Shown here: positions 51,001-60,520 of the stretch, piece by piece
Position numbering within the stretch: position 1 is the stretch's first letter
How the letters are laid out: every line of letters begins with the position of its first letter
From: Nocardia suismassiliense
GTDB taxonomy: Bacteria > Actinomycetota > Actinomycetes > Mycobacteriales > Mycobacteriaceae
Direction: 5' to 3'
Assembly: GCF_900269665.1 (NCBI RefSeq)
Contig: NZ_LT985361.1
Location: 4,985,381-5,049,380 of the forward strand
DNA length: 64,000 bases
Made by a program: the position numbers and the translations under genes
The notes under the pieces: generated by a model
The model's database searches: none
Seen by the model: only the letters and a program-made list of their open reading frames with translations
Told to the model about the DNA's origin: nothing

Positions 51001-52231
51001 CCGCCGCCTCCTTGCGCAGCCGGACCGGCAGGGCGGTGAGGCCACGGATGAGCAGGCTGTGCTGCCAGGTCGGCGTGGTGGCGTCGGGGGCCAGCGTGAG
51101 GTCCGGGAAGCGTTGCAGCAGTGCGGTGAAGGCGATTTCGGCTTCGACGCGGGCCAAAGGGGCGCCGACGCAGAAGTGGATGCCGTGGCCGAAGGCCAGG
51201 TGACCCCCGGCGTCGCCGGTGACGTTCAGTCGGTCGGGGTCGTGGTAACGGGCCGGGTCGTGGTTCGCGGCGGACAGCGCGACGTAAACCAGTTCGCCCG
51301 CTGGGATCTCGACGTCGCCGACCTGCACCGGCTCGGAGGTGTAGCGCACGGTGGCCCAGTCGACCGGGCTGTTGAAGCGCAGGAACTCCTCCACCGCGGC
51401 GGGCACGCCGGACGGGTCCGCGCGCAATTCCCGAAACTGGGATTCGTTGCGCAGCAGCGCATATGTGCCATTGCCGATCAGGTTGACCGTGGTCTCGTGT
51501 CCAGCGATCAGCAGCAGGAACGCCATCGAAATCAGTTCGTTCTCGGTCAACTGGTCACCGCCGTCGCGGATCTGCACCAGTCCGGAGAGCAGGTCGTCGC
51601 CCGGCTCGGTGCGCTTGGTCTGCACCAGGGCGGCGAGGTACTGCGCCATCTCGGCCGAGCAGCGGTGGCGCTCTTCCACGTCGCCGACCACCCCGACCAG
51701 CACCTTCGTCCAGTGCTGGAACGACTCCCGGTCGCTGAACGGCACCCCGAGCAATTCGCAGATCACCGTGACCGGTAGCGGTACCGCGAAGGCCGCCAGC
51801 AGGTCGACCTCATCATGTTCGGCCATACGATCGAGCAGCGCGGTGGTGATCTCTTCGATACGCGGCCGCATTGCGGCTACTCGACGGCCGGTGAATGCCT
51901 TGTTCACCATCTTGCGAAGCCGGGTATGGTCCGGCGGATCGGTGTTCAGCATGTGCCCGACGAGCGCCAGCGATTCCGAATCCATCAGCCCCTCATAGGC
52001 TTTCCGACGGAACACCTCGATCACCCCGGTCAGGTTCTTGTGCATCCTGGGATCGGCGAGCACCGCCCGCGCCTCCGCATAGCCGATCACCAGCCACTGC
52101 GGCACGCCGCGCGAAAACTGCACCCGCACCACCGGCCCCCGCTCCCGCCACCGCCGGTAATACACGTGCGGATCCTCGAAAAAATCCGCGCCCAACATCT
52201 CGACCTGATCCTGAGCTTCGATCTCGCCCAT
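50984..52231 (-). CDS. Cytochrome P450 (bacterial soluble class, CYP107/105-like)
   Basis: 415 residues from ATG at 52231 with GGGAGGG upstream; longer frames are rejected. The I-helix LLLIAGHETTVNLI supplies the oxygen-activating Thr, EEFLR is the ExxR motif, and FGHGIHFCVGAPLAR the heme loop with Cys ligand. Divergent from the NRPS gene by 484 bases, so a tailoring role on the NRPS product (hydroxylation of an amino acid or the peptide) is the natural proposal. Redox partners are not encoded nearby. Confidence 0.92.
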   Translation of the reverse strand: MGEIEAQDQVEMLGADFFEDPHVYYRRWRERGPVVRVQFSRGVPQWLVIGYAEARAVLADPRMHKNLTGVIEVFRRKAYEGLMDSESLALVGHMLNTDPPDHTRLRKMVNKAFTGRRVAAMRPRIEEITTALLDRMAEHDEVDLLAAFAVPLPVTVICELLGVPFSDRESFQHWTKVLVGVVGDVEERHRCSAEMAQYLAALVQTKRTEPGDDLLSGLVQIRDGGDQLTENELISMAFLLLIAGHETTVNLIGNGTYALLRNESQFRELRADPSGVPAAVEEFLRFNSPVDWATVRYTSEPVQVGDVEIPAGELVYVALSAANHDPARYHDPDRLNVTGDAGGHLAFGHGIHFCVGAPLARVEAEIAFTALLQRFPDLTLAPDATTPTWQHSLLIRGLTALPVRLRKEAAVTTGE

Positions 52232-52715
52232 CCTGCCCTCCCTGCGTCCCGCGCCCGATCCGACCGCGCCCACCCATGAGACCCCATCGCCGAGCCCCAC
52301 CCCATCCACCGTACCCACCCCCCGAAACCCCTGTGTCGCTGATGGATTACTTGCCGGCACAACGTTCGGATCCACTGTTCTGCGCCGTAGCTTTCGAGGG
52401 TGCCAGGAGTCGAACCCATCATCGATGGATCATCGACGCAGTTTTCCCTCTTCGGCTACTACACGGCGGACCGATCACGCGGTGTACACCGGACAATTGT
52501 TCAGGGATTCGCTGAGGAGCGAACCTCTGCCGCAGGTCGCGCGGTGGGTGCCACCGGACGCAGCGTCGCCATCGCCGACGCCCAGGTGTCGGCTCTCCTG
52601 AATCCGCATGCCTCCCTGCGTCATCAGAACATCATCAGGCCCTCCGCCCGCAGCGTCCGAAGAGCGGTTGCGCCATAGCATCTGCCGCGGTGTTGGATCG
52701 AGGCGAGGAGATCCG
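52232..52715. promoter_or_regulatory. Divergent P450/NRPS promoter region and NRPS leader
   Basis: 484 bases without a gene. CGGTGG (52542-52547) and CCACCG (52551-52556) form a tight hairpin with a three-base loop; several ATCGATG-type repeats around 52420-52440 can form a further hairpin. AGGAG five bases before GTG 52716 is the NRPS ribosome site. A leader of up to 300 bases is possible; no known riboswitch class fits. Confidence 0.4.
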
Positions 52716-55700
52716 GTGAGTGCTGCCGGTGGGACATTCCGATGCGATGTGACGGACGGGATGTGGCAGTCCTTTTCTGGGCAGGTGAGTAGTCGGCCGG
52801 GTGCTACCGCGCTCGTCGACGGTGACGGCAGCTTGACCTACACCGAGCTCGCCGCTCTGGTCGACGACTTCGCAGATTGCTTGCGCGCGAAGGGCGTTCG
52901 AGCCGGTGATCTGGTGGGGATACGGTTACCTCGGGGACGGGCGGCGGTCGTCGCGATCCTCGCCGCGCTGCGTTCGGGGGCGGCGTATGTGCCGCTCGAT
53001 CCGGCGTATCCGGCGGCTCGGCTGGACGCGATGATCGAGGATGCCCGGCCGCGGGCGCTGGTCACCGAGGACGGTGTCGTCGCCTTGACCGGCGCTGTAC
53101 CCAGGCCGGATGCCGCGTATGTGATCTTCACGTCGGGCACGACGGGGCGGCCGAAGGGTGTGGTGGTTTCCCGGCGGGCGCTGGCGGCGTTCTGTGCGGC
53201 CGCGATCGAACGGTATGGGCTCGATGCCGATGATCGGGTGCTGCAATTCGCGTCGCTGAGTTTCGACGCAAGCGTCGAGGAGCTCTTTCTGCCGCTGAGT
53301 TGTGGTGCGGCGGCGGTGCTTCGCGAAGAGGACATGATCAGCCGTCCGGACCTGTTCCTCGACCGCTGCGCGGCGAGCGGCGTGACCGTGCTCGACCTGC
53401 CGACCGCTTACTGGCACGAGCTGGTGGCCGCGCTCGACCGGGGCGAAGCCGTGCTGCCCGCGACGCTGCGACTGACCATCATCGGCGGGGAGGCGGCTCG
53501 CCCCGATGCGGTGCGCCGCTGGCAGACAGTGGTAGGCGGTTCGGTGCGGCTGCTCAATACCTATGGGCCCACCGAAACCACGGTTGTCGCGACCGTCGCG
53601 GACCTCACTGGATGGGCGGGCGACGCGGTGCCGATCGGCACCCCGCTGGACGGGGTGACCTGCCGGGTGGTCGACGCCGACGGTAACCCGGCGCCGGTGG
53701 GTGAACTGGTGATCGGTGGCCGCACGGTCGCCGACGGCTATCTGAACCACCCCGACCTGACCGCCGAGCGTTTCCGGCCGGGGCCCGACGGCACGGAGTA
53801 CCGCACCGGCGACCGCGTGCGCTGGTGCGGCGATCAGCTGGAATACCTTGGCAGACTCGATGACCAGGTCAAGATTCGCGGCTTCCGGGTCGAGCCGGGC
53901 GACATCGAGGCCGCCCTGCGCGCCATCCCGGCCATCGATGATGCCGTCGTATCGGTCGACCAGCGGGACGAGCGGACCGTCCTGATCGGCCATGTCGTGA
54001 CGGCAACCGGCACCGATCTGACGGCGATCCGCGCGACACTACGCGACACCTTGCCCGCGTACCTCGTGCCCGCCGAACTCGTTCGGCACGTGCGCCTTCC
54101 GCTGACCGCGCAAGGCAAGATCGATCACGCCGCGCTCAACGCAGACGGACGCGCCCGTAGTGTCGCGTGGACAGGAACATCCGCCGAAGCCGAGATCGCC
54201 ACCCTGTGGGAGTCGCTGCTCGGGACCCCGATAACCGGACCGGACAACGACTTCCTCACACTCGGCGCCGACTCGCTCACCGCCGTGCGCCTCTGCGCAG
54301 CGCTGCGCCACCACCACGGCATCGAGCTCACCCTGAGCGAGTTGTATGCCGCGCCCACCATCGCGGCGGTCGCGGCTCGACTGCGGCACAACACCATCCA
54401 GGGCCAGCCCACCACCGTCGCGGTGCCGGAGAATGTCCCGCTGCGCCTGAGCCCACTGCAGCGCGACTTCTGGGTGGCCGAACAGGTCTGCACCGGACTG
54501 CCCGCGCATACCTTGCGTATCCGCTACCGGTGGAACGGCCGGGTAGACGCCACAATTCTCGCGCACAGTCTCGCGGCCCTGGCCCGTCGTCATCCGCTGC
54601 TCAGATCTCGTTTCCTCGACGACGGTGCGGAACCGAGCATGGTCATCGATCCCGACGGAACGATTCCACTACTCGAATCCGCAACCGGCAGTATCGATCT
54701 GCGCAACGGCCCGATCGCGTACGCAGCGCTGGTCCGTGGCGACACTGCGGACGAGGTGGTTTTTGTCGTCCACCACCTGGCCTTCGACGGATGGTCGGCG
54801 GGCATCGTCGGCAACGAACTCGCGCAGCTATATCGGGCCGGCGACTTGCCCACGCCCACACCATTACCCGACCTCGCCTCCCTCCCGGCAGTCGGTGCCA
54901 CTCTGATCGCCTACTGGAGAGCACGTTTCGACGGCGCCGATCTCGACCTGGAACTGCCCGCCGACCGCCCGCGCCCGGCGGCCCGATCCTTCGCCGCGGC
55001 GCGCGTCTGCGTCGATGTCGACCCGGCGTTGCTCGAACGCCTGCGTTCCTACGCGCAGAGCCGCCGAGCCAGCCTGTTCATGGCACTGCTGGCAAGTGTG
55101 CAGACAGTGCTGTCCCGCTATACGTGCCGAACCGACATCACCGTGCTCGCTCCGGTCGCCTGCCGAACGAGTCCCGGTCTGGAAGCACTGGTCGGTCCGC
55201 TGCTCAACATCCTGCCGATCCGCGGAAACGTCTCCGGCGAACCGTCGTTCGCCGACCTGCTCGGCCGGGTCCGCGATGCGGTCCTGCGTGATCTGGACCA
55301 TCGAGACCTCGCACTACCGGATCTGGTCGACGCCATCGCCCGGCCGGGCGCCGGGAACCGGAACCGGATCAGCCCGGTTACTTTGACGGTCCACAACACT
55401 CCGGAGCCAGGCGATCACACCGTCAGGTACGCCGGTGAACTCGCCCCCGCCGCCACCATGGTCGACGTCGCCATCGGCCTGGATTTCCCGCTCGACGGGC
55501 CGGTCCTCAGCATCGACTACGCCACCGAATTGTTCGATGCCCCAAGGATGGTGGCCCTGCTCGGTCACTTGCTGACCGTGCTCGCCGCCGCCGTCACCAC
55601 ACCGCTCACCCCGGTGACCCGCCTGCCGATGCTCACCGACGCCGAACGCCGTCGGATCGTGCACGAATGGAACGACAGCGCCCGCCCCCAGCTCACCGCC

Positions 55701-58700
55701 ACCACCGTGCACCGACTGTTCGAGCGTTGCGCCGCAACAACTCCCGACGCACCGGCACTCACCTTCCGCGGCGACACCATCAGCTACAGCGAGCTGAACC
55801 ACCGGGCCAACCGGCTCGCCCGCCGACTGTGCGCCGAGGGGGTCGCGCCGCGCGAGTTCGTCGCGATCTGCCTCGACCGCGGCTTCGACCTGTTCGTCGC
55901 GATGTGGGCGGTCCTCAAAGCCGGTGCCGCGTATGTGCCGCTCGACCCGGCATACCCGCGGGATCGGCTCGACTACATGCTCGCCGACTGCGGCGCGCAG
56001 TTCGTCATCGACGCCGCGTACCTCACCGGCGACACCCCGGACGACGGCAGCGACCTGCCGTTGCGCAACACGGCGACAGACCCGGCCTACCTGATCTACA
56101 CCTCCGGCTCCACTGGCAAACCCAAAGGCGTCGTGGTAAATCACGCCAATCTGGTGCACGCCGTGGGCATGTGGCGCCACGCCTACGAGCTACGCCCGGA
56201 ATGGACGTACCAGCAGGCGGCCAGCTTCTCGTTCGACATGTTCGTCGGTGAGACACTGCGCGCACTCACCACCGGCGGCCGACTGGTGATCGTGCCGCGG
56301 GAGACCCTGCTCGATCCCGCCGACCTGTACACGCTGATGCGTGCCGAAGGCGTGCAGTGCACCGAACTCGTGCCGGCGGTGCTGCGCACGCTGCTCGCCC
56401 ATGTCGACGAGCTCGGGCACCGACTCGACTTCGTCCGGCTGCTGATCGGCGGCGGGGAGGAATGGCGGGTCCGCGAATACGAGCTCGCGCGTCGCCTTGT
56501 CGGCCCCGGTAATTCGGTGGTCAACGCGTACGGTGTCACCGAGGTCACCGTCGATAATGTCTGGTTCACGGGATCGGTCGAGCAGCTGCCCGGCAATGCC
56601 CCGCTGCCGATCGGCGTGCCGTTCCCCAACAATCGTGTCTACGTCCTCGACGCGCATCGCGCACCGGTGCCCGCCGGGATCGTGGGCGAGCTGTATCTCG
56701 GCGGCGCCGGTGTCGCTGATGGGTACCACCATCGGCCTACACTCACCGCCGATCGGTTCGTGCCCGATCCGTTCGCGCCCGAACCCGGCGCTCGTATGTA
56801 TCGCACCGGTGACGCTGCCCGGTGGCGGCTCGACGGCCGAGCCGATTTCCTCGGGCGGCTCGACGGTCAGGTCAAGGTCAATGGCTACCGGATCGAGATC
56901 GGTGAGATCGAGGCTGCGCTCGGCGCCGTGCCCGAGGTGGTCGGCTGCGCGGTCACCCTGCACACGCCGTCGTCCGGGCTCGCCCGGTTGATCGGTTACG
57001 TCGTCACCCGGGACGGCTCGGCCGCCGACGAGACTGCGATCCGCGAGGCACTGGCCACCGAATTACCGACGCACATGGTGCCTGCCCGCGTGCGCACGCT
57101 GGCCGCGCTCCCGCTGACGCCGAACGGGAAACTCGACCGCAACCGGCTACCCGCACCGCCCGACGACGTCGGGCCGGGCGCGGGACCAGCGCCGCGCACG
57201 CCGACTGAGCAGCACATCGCGGCGGTGTGGTGCGAGGTGCTCGGCGTCGCGGACCTCGGCATCGACGACACCTTCTTCGCCCTCGGCGGCGATTCGTTCG
57301 CCGCGCTGAAAGTGATCCGGCGGATCGCGCCGACGCCGGCGTTGGTCGAGCTCTACCGATACCCCACGGTGCGGCGGCTGGCCGCGTTGCTCGATGAACG
57401 CGATCCAGGGCTGCGCACCGAACGCCGAATGTTGCACCGGCTCACCGACAACGACGCCGGACTCGACGGCCACACGGTGGTCGCGGTGCCCTATTCCGGT
57501 GGCAGCGCCGTCGCCTATCAGCCGCTCGCCGAGGCACTTCCAGCGAACTGGGCGCTGTACGCGGTGGAACTGCCGGGTCACGACCGGGCGCATCCGGACG
57601 AGCAATTGCTGCCTGCCGCAGTGGTCGCCGAGCTGATCCTGGCCGAGCTGCCCACGACCAGCGGACCAATTCTCTTGTACGGCCATTGTTTAGGTGTTGC
57701 GGTGACGGTCGAGTTGGCTCGGCAAGCCGAGGCGGCCGGCATCGAACTGGCCGGTGTCGCACTGGGCGCGGGCTTTCCGACCGCGCGGCTGCCCGGCCGG
57801 TTCTTCGACTGGTTCTATCGGCTGATTCCGACCGACCGATTCACCTCCGACCGTGAATATTTGACCTACCTACGCGGCCGTGGCGGCTTCGTCGACATCG
57901 ACGACGCGCAGCAGCAGGCGTTCGTCCTGCGCAACGTCCGCCATGACGCCCGCGACGCCGAGGAGTACTTCACGGCCGCCTACACCGACCCGCGGCCACC
58001 GCTGAAGACGCCGGTGCTGGCGGTCGTCGGTGCCAAGGATCGGGTCACCGAGCACTACGCGGAACGCCATCACGAATGGCGGCACTTCAGCGACGGACCC
58101 CTCGATCTGGCCGTATTGCCGAGAGCCGGGCACTTTTTCGTGAAGAGCCACGCCGAGCCACTGGCCGAGGCGCTGGTCGGTTTCGCCGAGCGTGCACCCG
58201 AATCCCTTGCGCCAGAGCCGATTCCCCCGGCTGGGCCGCCACCCAGCCTGTCCCGGTTCGCGCTCGTCGCCCTGGGGCAGTTCGTCTCCATGGTCGGCAG
58301 CGGGCTCAGCGCCCTCGTGCTCAGTATCTGGGTGTTCCAGCAGACCGGGTCGATCACCGACTTCGCCGTCGTCAACGCGGTCGGCTTGCTGCCCGGCATC
58401 CTGGTCAGCCCGGTCGCCGGCGCTGTCGCCGATCGCTGGGACCGCCGCCGGGTGATGCTGGCCAGCGATGCCGCCGCCGCGGCGGCGATGAGTGTGCTTG
58501 CGGTGCTGGTATTTACCGGCGGGCTACAACTGTGGCAGATCTACCTCACCGTCACGGTCACCTCGATCGCCGGCGCCTTCCAGCGGCCCGCGTATCTCGC
58601 CGCCGTCGCGCAACTCGTGCCCAAGCGCTACCTCGGGCACGCGAACGGCATCAGCCAACTCGGAGTCGGTGTCGGGCTGGTGTTCGCACCGATGCTCGGG

Positions 58701-59579
58701 GCCGGGCTGATCGGCTTGATCGGCATCGCGGGCGTCATCCTGCTCGACATGGTGACATTCACCGTCGGCGTCGTCACGCTGCTGCTCGTCCGGTTTCCGG
58801 ACTTGATGTTCCATCGCCGAGAAGAAACGTTCCGCAGCGAGATCGTCAACGGGTGGCGTTACATCACCCGCCGCCCCGGCATGCGCGCCGCCCTGCGGTT
58901 CTTCGTCATCGACCACGCGTTCTACACCCTCGGTTTCGCCGTCATCACCCCAATGCTGTTGCTCGAACAGTCCCCCGCGGTGCTCGGAATCGCCCTCGGC
59001 GCAGGCGGACTCGGCGGTTTGGCGGGCAGTCTCGTGATGGGTCTGTGGGGCGGCACCGTCCGGCGCACCAACGGACTGATCATCTTCATGGGCATCGGCA
59101 GCCTCGGCATGACCGTCGTCGGATCGGGTAGTTCGCCGGTCTTCGTCATCGCGGGCATGTTCCTGCTGACCTTCGGTGAATCGCTGGCCGAGGGGCACTG
59201 GATCGCGGTGGTGCAGACCAAGGTCGGTTTCGAACTACAGGGTCGCGTCCTCTCCATCTTCATCACCGTGATGATGCTGACCATGCCGCTGGGCTACCTG
59301 CTGGTCGGCCCGCTCGCGCAACGGTACGTGCGCCCGCTGCTGGAACCGGGCGGCCCGCTCGCCGGGACCGTCGGCCAGCTCATCGGGGTCGGCCCCGGCC
59401 GCGGGCTCGCCATGCTCGTCGTGCTCAGCGGCCTGCTGCAACTCGCTTGGGCGGTGCGCGGCTGGCTGAATTCCCCCCTGCGCCTGCTCGAAGACCACCT
59501 CCCCGACGCCCTGCCACCCGCCGAGATCAACTCCCGGGACGACCTGCAACGCCTCGCCGACGCTCAACTTCTCCGCTGA
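52716..59579 (+). CDS. Dimodular NRPS (A-T-C-A-T-TE) fused to a DHA3-type MFS exporter
   Basis: 2287 residues. Domains: A1 (~30-470; FTSGTTGRPKG, NTYGPTETT), T1 (Ser520 in LGADSL), C (~575-980; HHLAFDG from His686), A2 (~1005-1470; YTSGSTGKPKG, NAYGVTEVT), T2 (Ser1527 in LGGDSF), TE (~1585-1825) and a twelve-helix MFS (~1842-2270; ADRWDRRRVML). Eight-to-nine-residue codes read by eye are D-A-E-D-I-G-T-V-V for A1 (near lysine) and D-M-G-E-I-G-A-V-D for A2 (near ornithine D-V-G-E-I-G-S-I-D). The TE nucleophile position is Cys1658 (GHCLG) instead of Ser. A TTA codon follows it at 57690. No epimerase. GTG start follows AGGAG. Confidence 0.92.
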   Translation: MSAAGGTFRCDVTDGMWQSFSGQVSSRPGATALVDGDGSLTYTELAALVDDFADCLRAKGVRAGDLVGIRLPRGRAAVVAILAALRSGAAYVPLDPAYPAARLDAMIEDARPRALVTEDGVVALTGAVPRPDAAYVIFTSGTTGRPKGVVVSRRALAAFCAAAIERYGLDADDRVLQFASLSFDASVEELFLPLSCGAAAVLREEDMISRPDLFLDRCAASGVTVLDLPTAYWHELVAALDRGEAVLPATLRLTIIGGEAARPDAVRRWQTVVGGSVRLLNTYGPTETTVVATVADLTGWAGDAVPIGTPLDGVTCRVVDADGNPAPVGELVIGGRTVADGYLNHPDLTAERFRPGPDGTEYRTGDRVRWCGDQLEYLGRLDDQVKIRGFRVEPGDIEAALRAIPAIDDAVVSVDQRDERTVLIGHVVTATGTDLTAIRATLRDTLPAYLVPAELVRHVRLPLTAQGKIDHAALNADGRARSVAWTGTSAEAEIATLWESLLGTPITGPDNDFLTLGADSLTAVRLCAALRHHHGIELTLSELYAAPTIAAVAARLRHNTIQGQPTTVAVPENVPLRLSPLQRDFWVAEQVCTGLPAHTLRIRYRWNGRVDATILAHSLAALARRHPLLRSRFLDDGAEPSMVIDPDGTIPLLESATGSIDLRNGPIAYAALVRGDTADEVVFVVHHLAFDGWSAGIVGNELAQLYRAGDLPTPTPLPDLASLPAVGATLIAYWRARFDGADLDLELPADRPRPAARSFAAARVCVDVDPALLERLRSYAQSRRASLFMALLASVQTVLSRYTCRTDITVLAPVACRTSPGLEALVGPLLNILPIRGNVSGEPSFADLLGRVRDAVLRDLDHRDLALPDLVDAIARPGAGNRNRISPVTLTVHNTPEPGDHTVRYAGELAPAATMVDVAIGLDFPLDGPVLSIDYATELFDAPRMVALLGHLLTVLAAAVTTPLTPVTRLPMLTDAERRRIVHEWNDSARPQLTATTVHRLFERCAATTPDAPALTFRGDTISYSELNHRANRLARRLCAEGVAPREFVAICLDRGFDLFVAMWAVLKAGAAYVPLDPAYPRDRLDYMLADCGAQFVIDAAYLTGDTPDDGSDLPLRNTATDPAYLIYTSGSTGKPKGVVVNHANLVHAVGMWRHAYELRPEWTYQQAASFSFDMFVGETLRALTTGGRLVIVPRETLLDPADLYTLMRAEGVQCTELVPAVLRTLLAHVDELGHRLDFVRLLIGGGEEWRVREYELARRLVGPGNSVVNAYGVTEVTVDNVWFTGSVEQLPGNAPLPIGVPFPNNRVYVLDAHRAPVPAGIVGELYLGGAGVADGYHHRPTLTADRFVPDPFAPEPGARMYRTGDAARWRLDGRADFLGRLDGQVKVNGYRIEIGEIEAALGAVPEVVGCAVTLHTPSSGLARLIGYVVTRDGSAADETAIREALATELPTHMVPARVRTLAALPLTPNGKLDRNRLPAPPDDVGPGAGPAPRTPTEQHIAAVWCEVLGVADLGIDDTFFALGGDSFAALKVIRRIAPTPALVELYRYPTVRRLAALLDERDPGLRTERRMLHRLTDNDAGLDGHTVVAVPYSGGSAVAYQPLAEALPANWALYAVELPGHDRAHPDEQLLPAAVVAELILAELPTTSGPILLYGHCLGVAVTVELARQAEAAGIELAGVALGAGFPTARLPGRFFDWFYRLIPTDRFTSDREYLTYLRGRGGFVDIDDAQQQAFVLRNVRHDARDAEEYFTAAYTDPRPPLKTPVLAVVGAKDRVTEHYAERHHEWRHFSDGPLDLAVLPRAGHFFVKSHAEPLAEALVGFAERAPESLAPEPIPPAGPPPSLSRFALVALGQFVSMVGSGLSALVLSIWVFQQTGSITDFAVVNAVGLLPGILVSPVAGAVADRWDRRRVMLASDAAAAAAMSVLAVLVFTGGLQLWQIYLTVTVTSIAGAFQRPAYLAAVAQLVPKRYLGHANGISQLGVGVGLVFAPMLGAGLIGLIGIAGVILLDMVTFTVGVVTLLLVRFPDLMFHRREETFRSEIVNGWRYITRRPGMRAALRFFVIDHAFYTLGFAVITPMLLLEQSPAVLGIALGAGGLGGLAGSLVMGLWGGTVRRTNGLIIFMGIGSLGMTVVGSGSSPVFVIAGMFLLTFGESLAEGHWIAVVQTKVGFELQGRVLSIFITVMMLTMPLGYLLVGPLAQRYVRPLLEPGGPLAGTVGQLIGVGPGRGLAMLVVLSGLLQLAWAVRGWLNSPLRLLEDHLPDALPPAEINSRDDLQRLADAQLLR

Positions 59580-59589
59580 AAGGCCACCA

Positions 59590-60501
59590 GTGCCCGCCTC
59601 ACCCCTGACCACCGCACCGACCGACGCATACGCCACGCCGCTCATCGATGCGGGCGAGCTCGTCCCGGGAACCCGCATCCTGATCAAGGACGAAACCCGT
59701 TATGCCTCAGGTAGTCACAAGGAACCGGCCGCCCGCGCGGTAGTCAGCCGCGCCATTGCCGACGGATACCGGCGAGTCGTCATCGCCACCTGCGGCAACT
59801 ACGGCCGCGCCATGGCCATGGCCTGCGCGGCGGCCGAGCTGGCCTGCACCGTCGTGCTGCCGGCCGGGTGGAGCGATGGTGGCGCGTTCATGCGTGACGT
59901 CGGCGCCGACGTGCACCTCGTCCCCGGCAGCTACGAGGATGCCGTCGACGAATCCCGCTCTCTCGCAGCCGAAGACGGCTCGGTAGACGGCAATGTCGAC
60001 GGGCCGTACGTGGACGCGGTCTTCGACGGGCACGGCGTCGTCGTGCACGCGCTGCGTCTCGCTCTGCCGGAACCGCCTGCCGCGCTCTGGATTCCGGTCG
60101 GCAACGGCACCACCATCATCGCCGTACACCGGCAGCTACAAGCCGTCGGCTGGCCGGTGCCGATCAACGGCGTCGGCTCCGCGGCCAACAACCCCGTCGT
60201 CACCAGCTGGCCCGGCGAATATCGCATGCTGCCACCGGACGATGTCGTCACCACAGACCACAATCAGCCGCTGGTCAATTGGCATGCGCTGCAAGGCCCC
60301 GAGGCGATGGCCGCGGTCGCCGCGACCGGCGGCGCGATCTTCGGCGCCGACGACACCGAGCTACTGGCCGCCCGGGACCTGCTCGCCGACCACGGCGCCA
60401 AGCCGACACCCTCCGGCGCCGTCGCCCTCGCCGGACTGCTCGGGCAGGCCCGCCGCACCCCGCTCACCGGCACCCACGTCGTCCTGCTCAGCGGCCGCTG
60501 A
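59590..60501 (+). CDS. Fold-type II PLP enzyme, threonine-synthase-like
   Basis: 303 residues from GTG, 10 bases after the NRPS stop, with AAAGG upstream. LIKDETRYASGSHKEPAARA carries the PLP Lys44 in a GSxK motif, ATCGNYGRAMAMA is the cofactor-phosphate/substrate loop (SxGNxG type), and VGNGTTIIAVHR the phosphate-binding Gly-rich turn. Related enzymes make or rearrange Thr, cysteate or 2,3-diamino acids by beta-replacement or elimination. Being coupled to an NRPS that appears to use basic residues, it may supply a nonstandard amino acid. It is shorter than a housekeeping threonine synthase. Confidence 0.85.
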   Translation: MPASPLTTAPTDAYATPLIDAGELVPGTRILIKDETRYASGSHKEPAARAVVSRAIADGYRRVVIATCGNYGRAMAMACAAAELACTVVLPAGWSDGGAFMRDVGADVHLVPGSYEDAVDESRSLAAEDGSVDGNVDGPYVDAVFDGHGVVVHALRLALPEPPAALWIPVGNGTTIIAVHRQLQAVGWPVPINGVGSAANNPVVTSWPGEYRMLPPDDVVTTDHNQPLVNWHALQGPEAMAAVAATGGAIFGADDTELLAARDLLADHGAKPTPSGAVALAGLLGQARRTPLTGTHVVLLSGR

Positions 60502-60520
60502 CCCGAGTCGAGAAGATCGA

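Noticed and set aside
52402..52417. tRNA T-loop-like string on the minus strand (GGTTCGACTCC type)
   Set aside because: No matching acceptor stem, D-arm or anticodon arm around it; the T-stem itself pairs poorly.
52535..52560. T-box-like string GGTGGGTGCCACCGG before the NRPS
   Set aside because: Order of bases differs from the T-box consensus and no specifier stem is visible; it is explained by a simple hairpin.
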